This document shows, in pieces, positions 55,777-64,000 of a stretch of DNA of 64,000 nt. The DNA lies in assembly GCF_030373225.1 (NCBI RefSeq), contig NZ_JAUCZG010000011.1:1-64000 (forward strand). The letters are read 5' to 3'. Origin of the DNA: Hydrogenophaga sp. Lineage in GTDB: Bacteria; Pseudomonadota; Gammaproteobacteria; Burkholderiales; Burkholderiaceae_C. The notes under the pieces are model-generated. The model saw only the letters and a program-made list of their open reading frames with translations, was not told the origin of the DNA and ran no database searches. Numbering within the stretch: position 1 is the stretch's first letter; each line of letters starts with the position of its first letter. Position numbers and translations under genes: made by a program.

Positions 55777-57696
55777 TTGAACAATCAGTGGTTTTCGAAA
55801 ATCGCCGTGTGGATGGTCATCGCCATGGTGCTTTTCACCGTCTTCAAGCAGTTCGACACGCGCTCCGCTGCGGGTTCGGGCTACATGGGGTATTCCGAGT
55901 TCCTCGACGAGGTCAAGGCCCGGCGCATCAAGAGCGCCACCATCCAGGAGGGCCAGGGTGGCACCGAGATCGTTGCGATCACGCAGGACGATCGCCGCGT
56001 GCGCACGACGGCCACCTACCTCGACCGCGGTCTGGTGGGCGACCTGATCAGTAACGACGTGAAGTTCGACGTGCGCCCGCGCGAAGAAGGCTCGCTGCTC
56101 ATGACGCTGCTGGTCAGCTGGGGCCCGATGCTGCTGCTGATCGGCGTGTGGATCTATTTCATGCGACAGATGCAGGGCGGGGGCAAGGGCGGGGCGTTCA
56201 GCTTCGGCAAGAGCAAGGCCCGCATGCTCGACGAAAACAACAACACCGTGACCTTCGCCGATGTCGCCGGCTGCGACGAGGCCAAGGAAGAGGTGAAAGA
56301 GGTCGTGGACTTCCTCAAGGACCCGGCCAAGTTCCAGAAGCTCGGCGGACGCATCCCGCGCGGACTGCTGCTGGTTGGCCCGCCCGGTACCGGCAAGACC
56401 TTGCTGGCCAAGGGCATCGCAGGCGAAGCCAAGGTGCCGTTCTTCAGCATCTCGGGCTCCGACTTCGTTGAAATGTTCGTCGGCGTGGGCGCAGCCCGGG
56501 TCCGCGACATGTTCGACAACGCCAAGAAAAACGCACCCTGCATCATCTTCATCGATGAAATCGATGCGGTGGGTCGCCAGCGTGGCGCCGGCCTGGGCGG
56601 TGGCAACGACGAACGCGAGCAGACCCTCAACCAGATGCTGGTCGAGATGGACGGCTTCGAGACCAACCTGGGCGTGATCGTGGTCGCGGCCACCAACCGC
56701 CCGGACATCCTGGACGCCGCCCTGTTGCGCCCGGGTCGTTTCGACCGCCAGGTTTATGTGACGCTGCCCGACATCCGCGGCCGCGAGCAGATCCTGAACG
56801 TGCACATGCGCAAGGTGCCTTTGGGCACCGACGTGAACCCCAGCGTGATCGCACGCGGTACTCCCGGCATGAGCGGCGCCGATCTGGCCAACCTGTGCAA
56901 CGAAGCGGCCCTGATGGCGGCGCGGCGCAATGCCCGCGTGGTCGAGATGCAGGACTTCGAGAAGGCCAAGGACAAGATCTTCATGGGCCCCGAGCGCAAG
57001 AGCATGGTGATGCCCGAGGAAGAGCGCCGCAACACGGCCTACCACGAGTCAGGCCACGCCCTGATCGGCAAGCTGTTGCCCAAGTGCGACCCGGTGCACA
57101 AGGTCACCATCATCCCGCGCGGTCGCGCGCTGGGGGTGACCATGAGTCTGCCGGCGCAGGACCGCTACAGCTACGACAAGGACTACATGCTGAACCAGAT
57201 CAGCATGCTGTTCGGCGGCCGCATCGCCGAAGAAGTGTTCATGAACCAGATGACCACCGGCGCCAGCAACGACTTCGAGCGCGCCACCACCATCGCCCGC
57301 GACATGGTCATGCGCTACGGCATGACCGACGCCCTGGGCCCGATGGTCTATGCAGAGAACGAAGGTGAAGTGTTCCTGGGCCGCTCGGTCACCAAGACCA
57401 CCAACATGAGCGAGTCGACCATGCAGAAGGTGGACGCCGAGGTTCGCCGCATCATCGACGCGCAGTACAAGCTGGCCCGCGACCTGATCGAGGAAAACAG
57501 CGACAAGATGCACGCGATGGCCAAGGCCTTGCTGGAGTGGGAAACCATCGACGCCGAGCAGATCGACGACATCATGGCCGGCAAACCGCCCCGTCCTCCC
57601 AAGGACTGGACGCCGCGCAACCCCTCGGTGGGTGGCGGCGGCGGCAGTGGCGGCTCACCCGCCGTGGCCACCGACCCGGCACCCACGGCCGCCTGA
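55777..57696 (+). CDS. ftsH: ATP-dependent zinc metalloprotease FtsH
   Basis: FtsH is a membrane AAA+ protease for quality control and for turnover of regulators such as LpxC. The 639-aa protein has two N-terminal membrane helices (about residues 7-25 and 107-125), Walker A GPPGTGKT at 201-208, Walker [13 protein letters not shown], the second region [21 protein letters not shown], and the zinc motif HESGH at 423-427. It begins with TTG and AGGAG (55766-55770) six bases upstream; no ATG fits. The C-terminus is a Gly/Pro-rich tail. It is followed by folP and glmM. Confidence 0.96.
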   Translation: MNNQWFSKIAVWMVIAMVLFTVFKQFDTRSAAGSGYMGYSEFLDEVKARRIKSATIQEGQGGTEIVAITQDDRRVRTTATYLDRGLVGDLISNDVKFDVRPREEGSLLMTLLVSWGPMLLLIGVWIYFMRQMQGGGKGGAFSFGKSKARMLDENNNTVTFADVAGCDEAKEEVKEVVDFLKDPAKFQKLGGRIPRGLLLVGPPGTGKTLLAKGIAGEAKVPFFSISGSDFVEMFVGVGAARVRDMFDNAKKNAPCIIFIDEIDAVGRQRGAGLGGGNDEREQTLNQMLVEMDGFETNLGVIVVAATNRPDILDAALLRPGRFDRQVYVTLPDIRGREQILNVHMRKVPLGTDVNPSVIARGTPGMSGADLANLCNEAALMAARRNARVVEMQDFEKAKDKIFMGPERKSMVMPEEERRNTAYHESGHALIGKLLPKCDPVHKVTIIPRGRALGVTMSLPAQDRYSYDKDYMLNQISMLFGGRIAEEVFMNQMTTGASNDFERATTIARDMVMRYGMTDALGPMVYAENEGEVFLGRSVTKTTNMSESTMQKVDAEVRRIIDAQYKLARDLIEENSDKMHAMAKALLEWETIDAEQIDDIMAGKPPRPPKDWTPRNPSVGGGGGSGGSPAVATDPAPTAA

Positions 57697-57721
57697 GCGG
57701 CCGCGCTTTCCGACCAGACAC

Positions 57722-57739
57722 ACGGGGCTTCGGCCCCGT
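57722..57739 (+). terminator. GC-rich hairpin with TTCG loop after ftsH
   Basis: ACGGGGC (57722-57728) and GCCCCGT (57733-57739) form a perfect 7-bp stem closed by a TTCG tetraloop, 26 bases after the ftsH stop and 27 before the folP ATG. Following T-richness is modest (TGTCGTTT), so it is probably a partial terminator or an mRNA stabiliser. Confidence 0.45.
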
Positions 57740-57765
57740 TGTCGTTTCCGACCAAAGTTGGCTTC

Positions 57766-58617
57766 ATGCACTGGCAGACCACCCGTTTCGACATCGATCT
57801 CTCGACCCCGCAGGTCATGGGCATCGTCAATGTGACGCCGGACTCCTTTTCGGACGGCGGACAGCATGCCGGTACCTCGGCCGCGCTCGCGCACTGTGAA
57901 AGGCTCATTCATGACGGCGCCCGGCTGCTCGACATCGGCGGTGAGTCGACCCGTCCCGGCAGCCCGGCGGTGCCGCTCGATGAGGAGCTCGCCCGGGTGC
58001 TGCCCGTGGTGCGGGAGGCGGTCCGGCTGGGTGTGCCGGTGTCCGTGGACACCTGCAAGCCCGAGGTGATGAAGGCCGTGCTCGACGCCGGCGCCGACAT
58101 CGTCAACGACATCTGGGCGCTGCGGCGTGGCGCTGCACTGGACGTGGTGGCCACACACCCGCGATGCGGTGTGTGCCTCATGCACATGCACCGCGATCCG
58201 CAGACCATGCAGGTGGCGCCGATGGAAGGTGACGTGTTGCCGGCGGTCGGCGCCTTCCTGCGCGATCGGGCCCATGCGCTCGTGGAACGCGGCGTGGCGC
58301 ACGAACGCATCGTGCTCGATGCCGGCGTGGGGTTCGGCAAGACCGTGGCGCAGAACTTCAGCCTGCTGGCGCGTCAGAACGAACTCATGGCGCTGGGCTG
58401 GCCCATGCTGGCGGGCTGGTCGCGCAAGTCTTCACTGGGTGCGGTCACCGCCCGCGAGGTGCCCGCCGAACGGGTCAGTGCCAGTGTGGCGGCGGCGCTG
58501 CTGGCGGTCGAGCGCGGCGCCCGGGTGGTGCGCGTGCACGACGTGCGCGAGACGGTGGACGCGCTGCGCATCTGGCAGGCCATCCAGCCCGGGTGGGTGC
58601 CGCCCGCACCGCGATAA
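57766..58617 (+). CDS. folP: Dihydropteroate synthase
   Basis: FolP joins para-aminobenzoate to dihydropterin pyrophosphate in folate synthesis and is the target of sulfonamides. The 283-aa product has [15 protein letters not shown], the [20 protein letters not shown] block, [55 protein letters not shown] and [12 protein letters not shown] 57766 (MHWQTTRFD) was chosen over a TTG nine codons earlier, which lies in the hairpin region. It sits between ftsH and glmM, the conserved order. Confidence 0.95.
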   Translation: MHWQTTRFDIDLSTPQVMGIVNVTPDSFSDGGQHAGTSAALAHCERLIHDGARLLDIGGESTRPGSPAVPLDEELARVLPVVREAVRLGVPVSVDTCKPEVMKAVLDAGADIVNDIWALRRGAALDVVATHPRCGVCLMHMHRDPQTMQVAPMEGDVLPAVGAFLRDRAHALVERGVAHERIVLDAGVGFGKTVAQNFSLLARQNELMALGWPMLAGWSRKSSLGAVTAREVPAERVSASVAAALLAVERGARVVRVHDVRETVDALRIWQAIQPGWVPPAPR

Positions 58618-58696
58618 TCGTGTACCCCTTTGGCAGGGCGCACGGCTTCACGCGGCGCCCGCCCCATTCCCCACAGAACACGACAGAGAACACGAC

Positions 58697-60040
58697 ATGC
58701 CCCGCAAATTTTTTGGTACCGACGGCATTCGCGGCACAGTCGGTCAAGCGCCCATCACACCCGACTTCGTCCTGCGCCTGGCTCACGCCGTGGGCCGGGT
58801 GCTGCGCCGCACCGAGTCGCACCCCACCGTGCTGATCGGCAAGGACACGCGCATCTCCGGCTACATGCTCGAGGCCGCGCTGGAGTCGGGATTCAACTCG
58901 GCGGGTGTGGACGTGGTACTGCTCGGTCCCGTGCCCACGCCGGCGGTGGCCTACCTCACCCGGGCCCAGCGCGCCGATCTCGGCGTGGTGATCTCGGCCA
59001 GCCACAATCCGTTTGCCGACAACGGCATCAAGTTCTTCAGTGCGCTGGGCACCAAGCTGCCGGACGACTGGGAACATGCGGTCGAGGCGGCGCTGGACGA
59101 GCCCCCGGTCTGGGCGGCGTCGGCCGAACTTGGCAAGTCGCGCCGGATGGAAGACGCGGCCGGCCGCTACATCGAGTTCTGCAAGAGCACCTGCACGAAC
59201 AACCTCTCGCTCAAGGGCCTGAAAATCGTGGTGGATGGCGCCAACGGCGCGGCGTACCAGATCGCACCGGCGGTGTTCCACGAACTGGGTGCCGAGGTGA
59301 TCAAGATCGGCTGCTCGCCCGACGGGCTCAACATCAATCACGGGGTGGGTGCGACCCACCCGCAGGCGATGGTCGAGGCGGTCAGGGAACATGGCGCGCA
59401 TTTCGGCATCGCGCTCGACGGTGATGCCGATCGCCTGCAGATGGTGGACGCGCAAGGTCGTCTCTACAACGGCGACGAACTGCTCTACCTGATCGTGTCC
59501 GATCGCATTGCTCGTGACCACGACGTGCCTGGCGTGGTCGGCACGCTCATGACCAACATGGCGGTGGAAGTGGCGCTGAAGGCGCGTGGCGTGAAGTTCG
59601 TGCGCGCCAGGGTCGGCGACCGCTACGTGCTCGAAGAGCTCGAAAAACACGGCTGGATGCTGGGCGGCGAAGGTTCGGGCCACCTGTTGATGCTCGACCG
59701 TCACACCACCGGCGACGGCCTGGTGTCGGCCCTGCAGGTGCTGCACGCCTGTGTGGACAGCGGCAAGACCATGTCGCAGCTGCTGGCCGATGTGACGCTG
59801 TTTCCGCAGACCTTGATCAATGTCCGGCTGCAGCCCGGCCAGGACTGGAAGACCAACACTTTTCTCGCGCAACAGACACAGGCGGTGGAAGCCGAGCTGG
59901 GCGCGACCGGGCGGGTGCTGATCCGCGCCAGTGGCACGGAGCCCCTGTTGCGGGTGATGGTGGAGGCGCGCGATGCGCAGCAAGCGCTGGATTGCGCCGA
60001 GCGGCTGGTGGCGGCCGTGCGGGCACAGGTGCCCGCATGA
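58697..60040 (+). CDS. glmM: Phosphoglucosamine mutase
   Basis: GlmM turns glucosamine-6-phosphate into glucosamine-1-phosphate for peptidoglycan and lipopolysaccharide precursors. The 447-aa product has [24 protein letters not shown] start, the phosphoserine loop [18 protein letters not shown] with the active serine at residue 102, the magnesium loop [13 protein letters not shown], and [11 protein letters not shown] for sugar binding. It follows folP by 79 bases. Its stop overlaps the next gene by ATGA (60037-60040). It also feeds UDP-GlcNAc to the wecB pathway found earlier in the window. Confidence 0.96.
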   Translation: MPRKFFGTDGIRGTVGQAPITPDFVLRLAHAVGRVLRRTESHPTVLIGKDTRISGYMLEAALESGFNSAGVDVVLLGPVPTPAVAYLTRAQRADLGVVISASHNPFADNGIKFFSALGTKLPDDWEHAVEAALDEPPVWAASAELGKSRRMEDAAGRYIEFCKSTCTNNLSLKGLKIVVDGANGAAYQIAPAVFHELGAEVIKIGCSPDGLNINHGVGATHPQAMVEAVREHGAHFGIALDGDADRLQMVDAQGRLYNGDELLYLIVSDRIARDHDVPGVVGTLMTNMAVEVALKARGVKFVRARVGDRYVLEELEKHGWMLGGEGSGHLLMLDRHTTGDGLVSALQVLHACVDSGKTMSQLLADVTLFPQTLINVRLQPGQDWKTNTFLAQQTQAVEAELGATGRVLIRASGTEPLLRVMVEARDAQQALDCAERLVAAVRAQVPA

Positions 60041-60522
60041 GCGGGGTGTCGGTCGTGCGTGCGAACTACGCCGATCCGCTTCACGCGGCGGCGCTGGTGA
60101 CGCTCCTGCACGCCTACGCCAGCGACCCGGCCGGCGGCGGCGAGGGCTTGTCTGAATTTGCCCGCGCCAACCTCGTGCGCGAACTCGCTGCTCGGCCGCA
60201 GGCCTACAGCGTGCTGGCCTTCGACGGGGAGCAGCCCGTGGGCCTGGTCAACTGCATCGAAGGCTTCTCCACCTTCGCCTGCAAGCCCCTGGTGAACGTG
60301 CACGATGTGGCCGTGCTGGCCAGCCACCGGGGCCGACGCATTGCCGAGCAGATGCTGGTGCTGGCCGAGTCGATGGCCCGCGAGCGTGGCGCGGTGAAGA
60401 TGACGCTGGAGGTGCTCTCGGGCAACGCCGGCGCCGTGCGCCTGTACGAGCGCATCGGCTATGCCGGCTACCAGTTGGACCCGGCCATGGGCAGCGCCCG
60501 GTTCCTGCAGAAATGGCTGTGA
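60037..60522 (+). CDS. GNAT-family N-acetyltransferase
   Basis: The 161-aa product has the GNAT fold: [20 protein letters not shown] in the first strands, [26 protein letters not shown] with the RxxGxA/G-type coenzyme A loop (R-G-R-R-I-A), and [24 protein letters not shown] at the end. ATG 60037 overlaps the glmM stop by 4 bases, so translation is coupled. The acetyl acceptor is unknown. Confidence 0.85.
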   Translation: MSGVSVVRANYADPLHAAALVTLLHAYASDPAGGGEGLSEFARANLVRELAARPQAYSVLAFDGEQPVGLVNCIEGFSTFACKPLVNVHDVAVLASHRGRRIAEQMLVLAESMARERGAVKMTLEVLSGNAGAVRLYERIGYAGYQLDPAMGSARFLQKWL

Positions 60523-60565
60523 GCAGAGTGCGCCCCAGCCCCCGGCGCTGACGGCCCGTCGCCTC

Positions 60566-61768
60566 TCAATACAGCAGATGGGGTTGTCGCGCCCCGGCCC
60601 AGGCCGCTTCATCGGCGGTGGCCGCTGTGTCCAGCACCTCGGGCCCGGCCGCCACATCGTCCACCCATTCGCGCAACAGCGGCCCGCCATTGATGAGGTC
60701 GATCGCCAGCCGCTCGTGCTCGTACTCGTAGGCGAAATCGCGCCACAGCGGGTAGTCCGGGGCCTGCAGGCGCAGCGCGCGAAACGCCAGCGCCTGCAGC
60801 CGCCAGGGCTTGAAGGCCGCGTGGTCGTAGTGGGTCGGGTCTTCGACATGGATCTGCACCCCGGCACACAACTGCCCCTGGTGCTTGTGAAAGGTGGGCT
60901 CGAAGAAGCACGGGCGCAAGACGCAACCGCGCATCCAGTGGGGTGCGATCCGGCGCATGTCGCCCAGCAGGCGCGGCACATCGATGCCGGGCGCACCGAA
61001 CAATTCGAGTGGGCGCGTGGTGCCACGGCCTTCTGACAAGGTCGTGCCCTCGAGCATCACCGTGCCCGCGTACGCGCGCGCCATGCTCAGGTTGGCCGCG
61101 TTCGGGCTGGGGTTGACCCAGCTGCGCTCGGTGGGCCAGCCAAAGCCGGGGGCCGCATCCGGCTGCCAGCCGCTCATGGTGATCACGCGGTAGTCCACCG
61201 TCAGCCCCAGCGTGGCGATGAACCAGTGCCCGAGTTCACCCATGGTCATGCCGTGGCGCATGGGCATGGGGCCGGCGCCCACAAAGCTCTCCCAGCCTGC
61301 GCGCAAGGTGAGCCCTTCGATGGGCCGACCCGCGGGGTTGGGTCGGTCCAGCACCCAGACCGACTTGCCGTGCTGCGCGGCCGCCTCCAGCACATAGCGC
61401 AGCGTGGTGATGAAGGTGTAGATGCGGCAGCCGAGGTCCTGCAGGTCGACCAGCAGCACGTCGAAGCTGGCCATCATGGCGTCGGTCGGGCGGCGCACCT
61501 CGCCATACAGGCTGAACACCGGAACGCCCAGGCGGGGGTCGAGGTAGTCGGAGGACTCGACCATGTTGTCCTGCTTGTCGCCGCGCAGGCCGTGCTGCGG
61601 TCCGAACGCGGCCGCCAGCGTCACATCGGGCAGGGCGGCCAGCGCATCGAGCGCGTGGGTGAGATCGCGCGTGACCGACGCAGGATGGGCCAGCAAGGCC
61701 ACACGGCGGCCAGCGAGCGGCACGCGCAGGGCCGGGTCTTGCAGGAAACGATCAAGGCCGAATTGCAT
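60566..61768 (-). CDS. DUF1343 protein (NamZ-like)
   Basis: The 400-aa product belongs to the DUF1343 family: RVALLAHPASVTRDLTHALDAL, AAFGPQHGLRGDKQDNM, VFSLYGEVRRPTDAMMASFDVLLVDLQDLGCRIYTFITTLRYVLEAA, VLDRPNPAGRPIEG, and EGTTLSEGRGTTRPLELFGAPGID. Some members of this family are exo-beta-N-acetylmuramidases (NamZ) that release MurNAc from wall fragments. No signal peptide is seen, so this one would work in the cytoplasm on recycled fragments; that is inference. It is convergent with the GNAT gene and follows a DOMON-like gene by 9 bases. Confidence 0.85.
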   Translation of the reverse strand: MQFGLDRFLQDPALRVPLAGRRVALLAHPASVTRDLTHALDALAALPDVTLAAAFGPQHGLRGDKQDNMVESSDYLDPRLGVPVFSLYGEVRRPTDAMMASFDVLLVDLQDLGCRIYTFITTLRYVLEAAAQHGKSVWVLDRPNPAGRPIEGLTLRAGWESFVGAGPMPMRHGMTMGELGHWFIATLGLTVDYRVITMSGWQPDAAPGFGWPTERSWVNPSPNAANLSMARAYAGTVMLEGTTLSEGRGTTRPLELFGAPGIDVPRLLGDMRRIAPHWMRGCVLRPCFFEPTFHKHQGQLCAGVQIHVEDPTHYDHAAFKPWRLQALAFRALRLQAPDYPLWRDFAYEYEHERLAIDLINGGPLLREWVDDVAAGPEVLDTAATADEAAWAGARQPHLLY

Positions 61769-61777
61769 GGGTTGGGG

Positions 61778-62338
61778 TCAGGGCAGGGCCAGGCGCAGGG
61801 AGCGACCGGCGGGGTGGTGGAAATCGGGACGCGTTTGTGGGTGCTGCAGTGCCCAGTAGCTCAGGCGCCCGTCGTGTTCTTCGATCACAGCGCACAGCGC
61901 CAGGCGCAGCGTCGCCGCGGGTGAGGGCAGGGCCGCTGCCGGCAGGTGAACGTCGAGGGTCAGTTGTGAAGGCGTGATGGCCAGTTGCATGCGGGGCGCG
62001 GGCAGGACCGCTTTGGTCGAGGGGTCGTGTTGCCGTTCGCCCGCAAACCGGTACGCCGCCCATTGGCCCGACGGCGAGAAGTTGAACTCGCGATAACTCT
62101 CGCCCGCCTCGGGCGCCACAAAGGCCTCCAGGCAGGTGTGTTGCCACAGGCCGTCGGCCGGGCCGGGCTCGGTGGCGGTCGGAAGGCGCAAGGCGGCGGT
62201 GTTGCCGCTCACCGTGTACCGCAGTTGCAGACCCTGGCTGTTCGAGTCCACCGCCACCGTCACACGCAGCGGCAGGCCGGCCGGTGTGGCCGGGTGGCAG
62301 TGCAGTGGGTGGGGTGGGCTGGAGAGGTCGGGCGTCAC
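61778..62338 (-). CDS. DOMON-like domain protein
   Basis: The 186-aa product is a beta-rich protein of the kind called DOMON-like: HPATPAGLPLRVTVAVDSNSQGLQLRYTVSGN, then GLWQHTCLEAFVAPEAGESYREFNFSPSGQWAAYRF and MQLAITPSQLTLDVHLPA. The pattern W(Q)HTCLExF and Y(R)EFNFSPSGxWAAYxF identifies it. Function of this group is unknown; it has no signal peptide. It is 9 bases upstream of the DUF1343 gene and so likely cotranscribed, which may tie it to cell-wall or sugar metabolism. Confidence 0.8.
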   Translation of the reverse strand: MTPDLSSPPHPLHCHPATPAGLPLRVTVAVDSNSQGLQLRYTVSGNTAALRLPTATEPGPADGLWQHTCLEAFVAPEAGESYREFNFSPSGQWAAYRFAGERQHDPSTKAVLPAPRMQLAITPSQLTLDVHLPAAALPSPAATLRLALCAVIEEHDGRLSYWALQHPQTRPDFHHPAGRSLRLALP

Positions 62339-62372
62339 AGCGCCGTATTCTCTCAGGCCGCGTCGCCACCGC

Positions 62373-63124
62373 TCAGAGGGCGCCCTGGTTCACGCGCTTC
62401 ATCAATTCCCCGGCGGTTTCCTTGCGCTCGCTGTACCGGTCGACGAGGTAGGGCGCGACGTCTCGCGTCAGCCAGGTGAACTTCACCAGTTCTTCCAGCA
62501 CGTCCACCACCCGGTCGAGGTAGGCCGAGGGTTTGAGCCGGTCCTTGTCGTCGAACTCCTGAAACGCCTTGGCGATCGACGACTGGTTGGGAATGGTGAA
62601 CATGCGCATCCAGCGCCCGAGCACCCGCATCTGGTTGACGGCATTGAACGATTGCGAGCCGCCGCAGACCTGCATGAGCGCCAGCGTCTTGCCCTGGGTG
62701 GGCCGCACCGCGCCGAGCGACAGCGGTATCCAGTCGATCTGGGCTTTCATGATGCCGGTCATGGCGCCGTGGCGCTCGGGTGAGCACCACACCATGCCTT
62801 CGGCCCAGGCCGCCAGCGCGCGCAACTCCACCACCTTGGGGTGGGTGTCGGGCGCATCGTCGGGCAGCGGCAGGCCGCCCGGATGGAACACGCGCGGCTC
62901 TGCCCCCATGGCCTGCAGCAGGCGCACCGATTCCTCGACCAGCAGCCGGCTGAAGGAGCGCTGCCGCAAGGAGCCGTACAGCAGCAAGATGCGCGGCGCG
63001 TGGGTGGAGCCGGTGCCGGGACGCAGGCGCTGCCCGTCGGGCACCTGGAAATGTTCGCTGGCCAGGGGCGGCAGGTCGTCGGCAAGCCGCTGGGCAGCAT
63101 CAGTGGTCATGGGAGTCGGCTGCA

Positions 63125-63125
<1 letters not shown>
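62373..63125 (-). CDS. arsH: ArsH NADPH-dependent FMN reductase / organoarsenical oxidase
   Basis: ArsH oxidises trivalent methyl- and phenylarsenicals and is a flavodoxin-like FMN enzyme. The 250-aa product has [22 protein letters not shown] (phosphate-binding loop), [56 protein letters not shown] and SVPNQSS-like [14 protein letters not shown], which are hallmarks of ArsH. The stop codon of the preceding transporter overlaps its ATG by one base (63125), so translation is coupled; ATG 63110 is a five-codon-shorter alternative. The pair forms an arsenic-resistance module. Confidence 0.93.

Positions 63126-64000
<875 letters not shown>

Overview
The window looks like a chromosome segment of a high-GC betaproteobacterium of the Burkholderiales, most likely Comamonadaceae (Hydrogenophaga-like). 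The basis is the gene set and protein character (ftsH-folP-glmM, rlmE/yhbY, pyrD, rpiA, intracellular PHA depolymerase, propionyl-CoA carboxylase with methylmalonyl-CoA mutase) and not any database search. No rRNA, tRNA or CRISPR array was found.

Bases 1 to about 23,230 are accessory DNA, more AT-rich and more fragmented than the rest. The right end is a tyrosine integrase read leftwards, immediately beside and divergent from dusA, which is the layout of the known dusA-targeting integrative elements. Inside lie a PrtN-like regulator, a second tyrosine recombinase, a decayed gene broken by an 8-bp duplication, a repeat and hairpin cluster, a leftward three-gene operon (zinc-ribbon-like protein, Lon-like AAA+ ATPase, LAGLIDADG protein) with a divergent XRE repressor, and a BREX phage-defence operon. 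A umuC 3' remnant follows it.

The BREX operon (7348-21417) has type 1 order: BrxA-like, brxB, brxC, pglX, extra gene, pglZ, brxL. Four things are unusual. A truncated canonical brxA lies just upstream, fused to an antisense gene fragment. The gene in the brxA position is divergent. A degenerate PLD-like protein of 441 aa sits between pglX and pglZ, a position known to hold accessory defence genes in other BREX loci. The presumed target-recognition part of pglX is markedly AT-rich compared with its flanks. The accessory gene and the three-gene operon upstream are the best candidates for something undescribed.

From 23,266 onward the window is core-like. dusA, an alpha/beta hydrolase and a PhoD phosphatase are followed by a propionate/methylmalonyl-CoA module: a GntR regulator divergent from the mutase, an inserted RHH/PIN toxin-antitoxin pair, meaB, pccB and pccA, then a phospholipid-methyltransferase-like gene and a VOC protein that could be the epimerase. 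Next come a chemoreceptor with a C-terminal Cache-like domain, a stand-alone RnfB-like ferredoxin, PHA depolymerase, a ring-cleaving dioxygenase and an aromatic aminotransferase.

A nucleotide-sugar group (wecB, wecC, ugd) supplies ManNAcA and GlcA precursors for a surface polysaccharide. It is followed by an FAD oxidoreductase, pyrD, rpiA, a glutaredoxin-like protein, prlC, the yhbY/rlmE divergent pair and ftsH-folP-glmM-GNAT. The right edge holds leftward genes for a DUF1343 protein, a DOMON-like protein, arsH and an ACR3 arsenite exporter cut by the window end.
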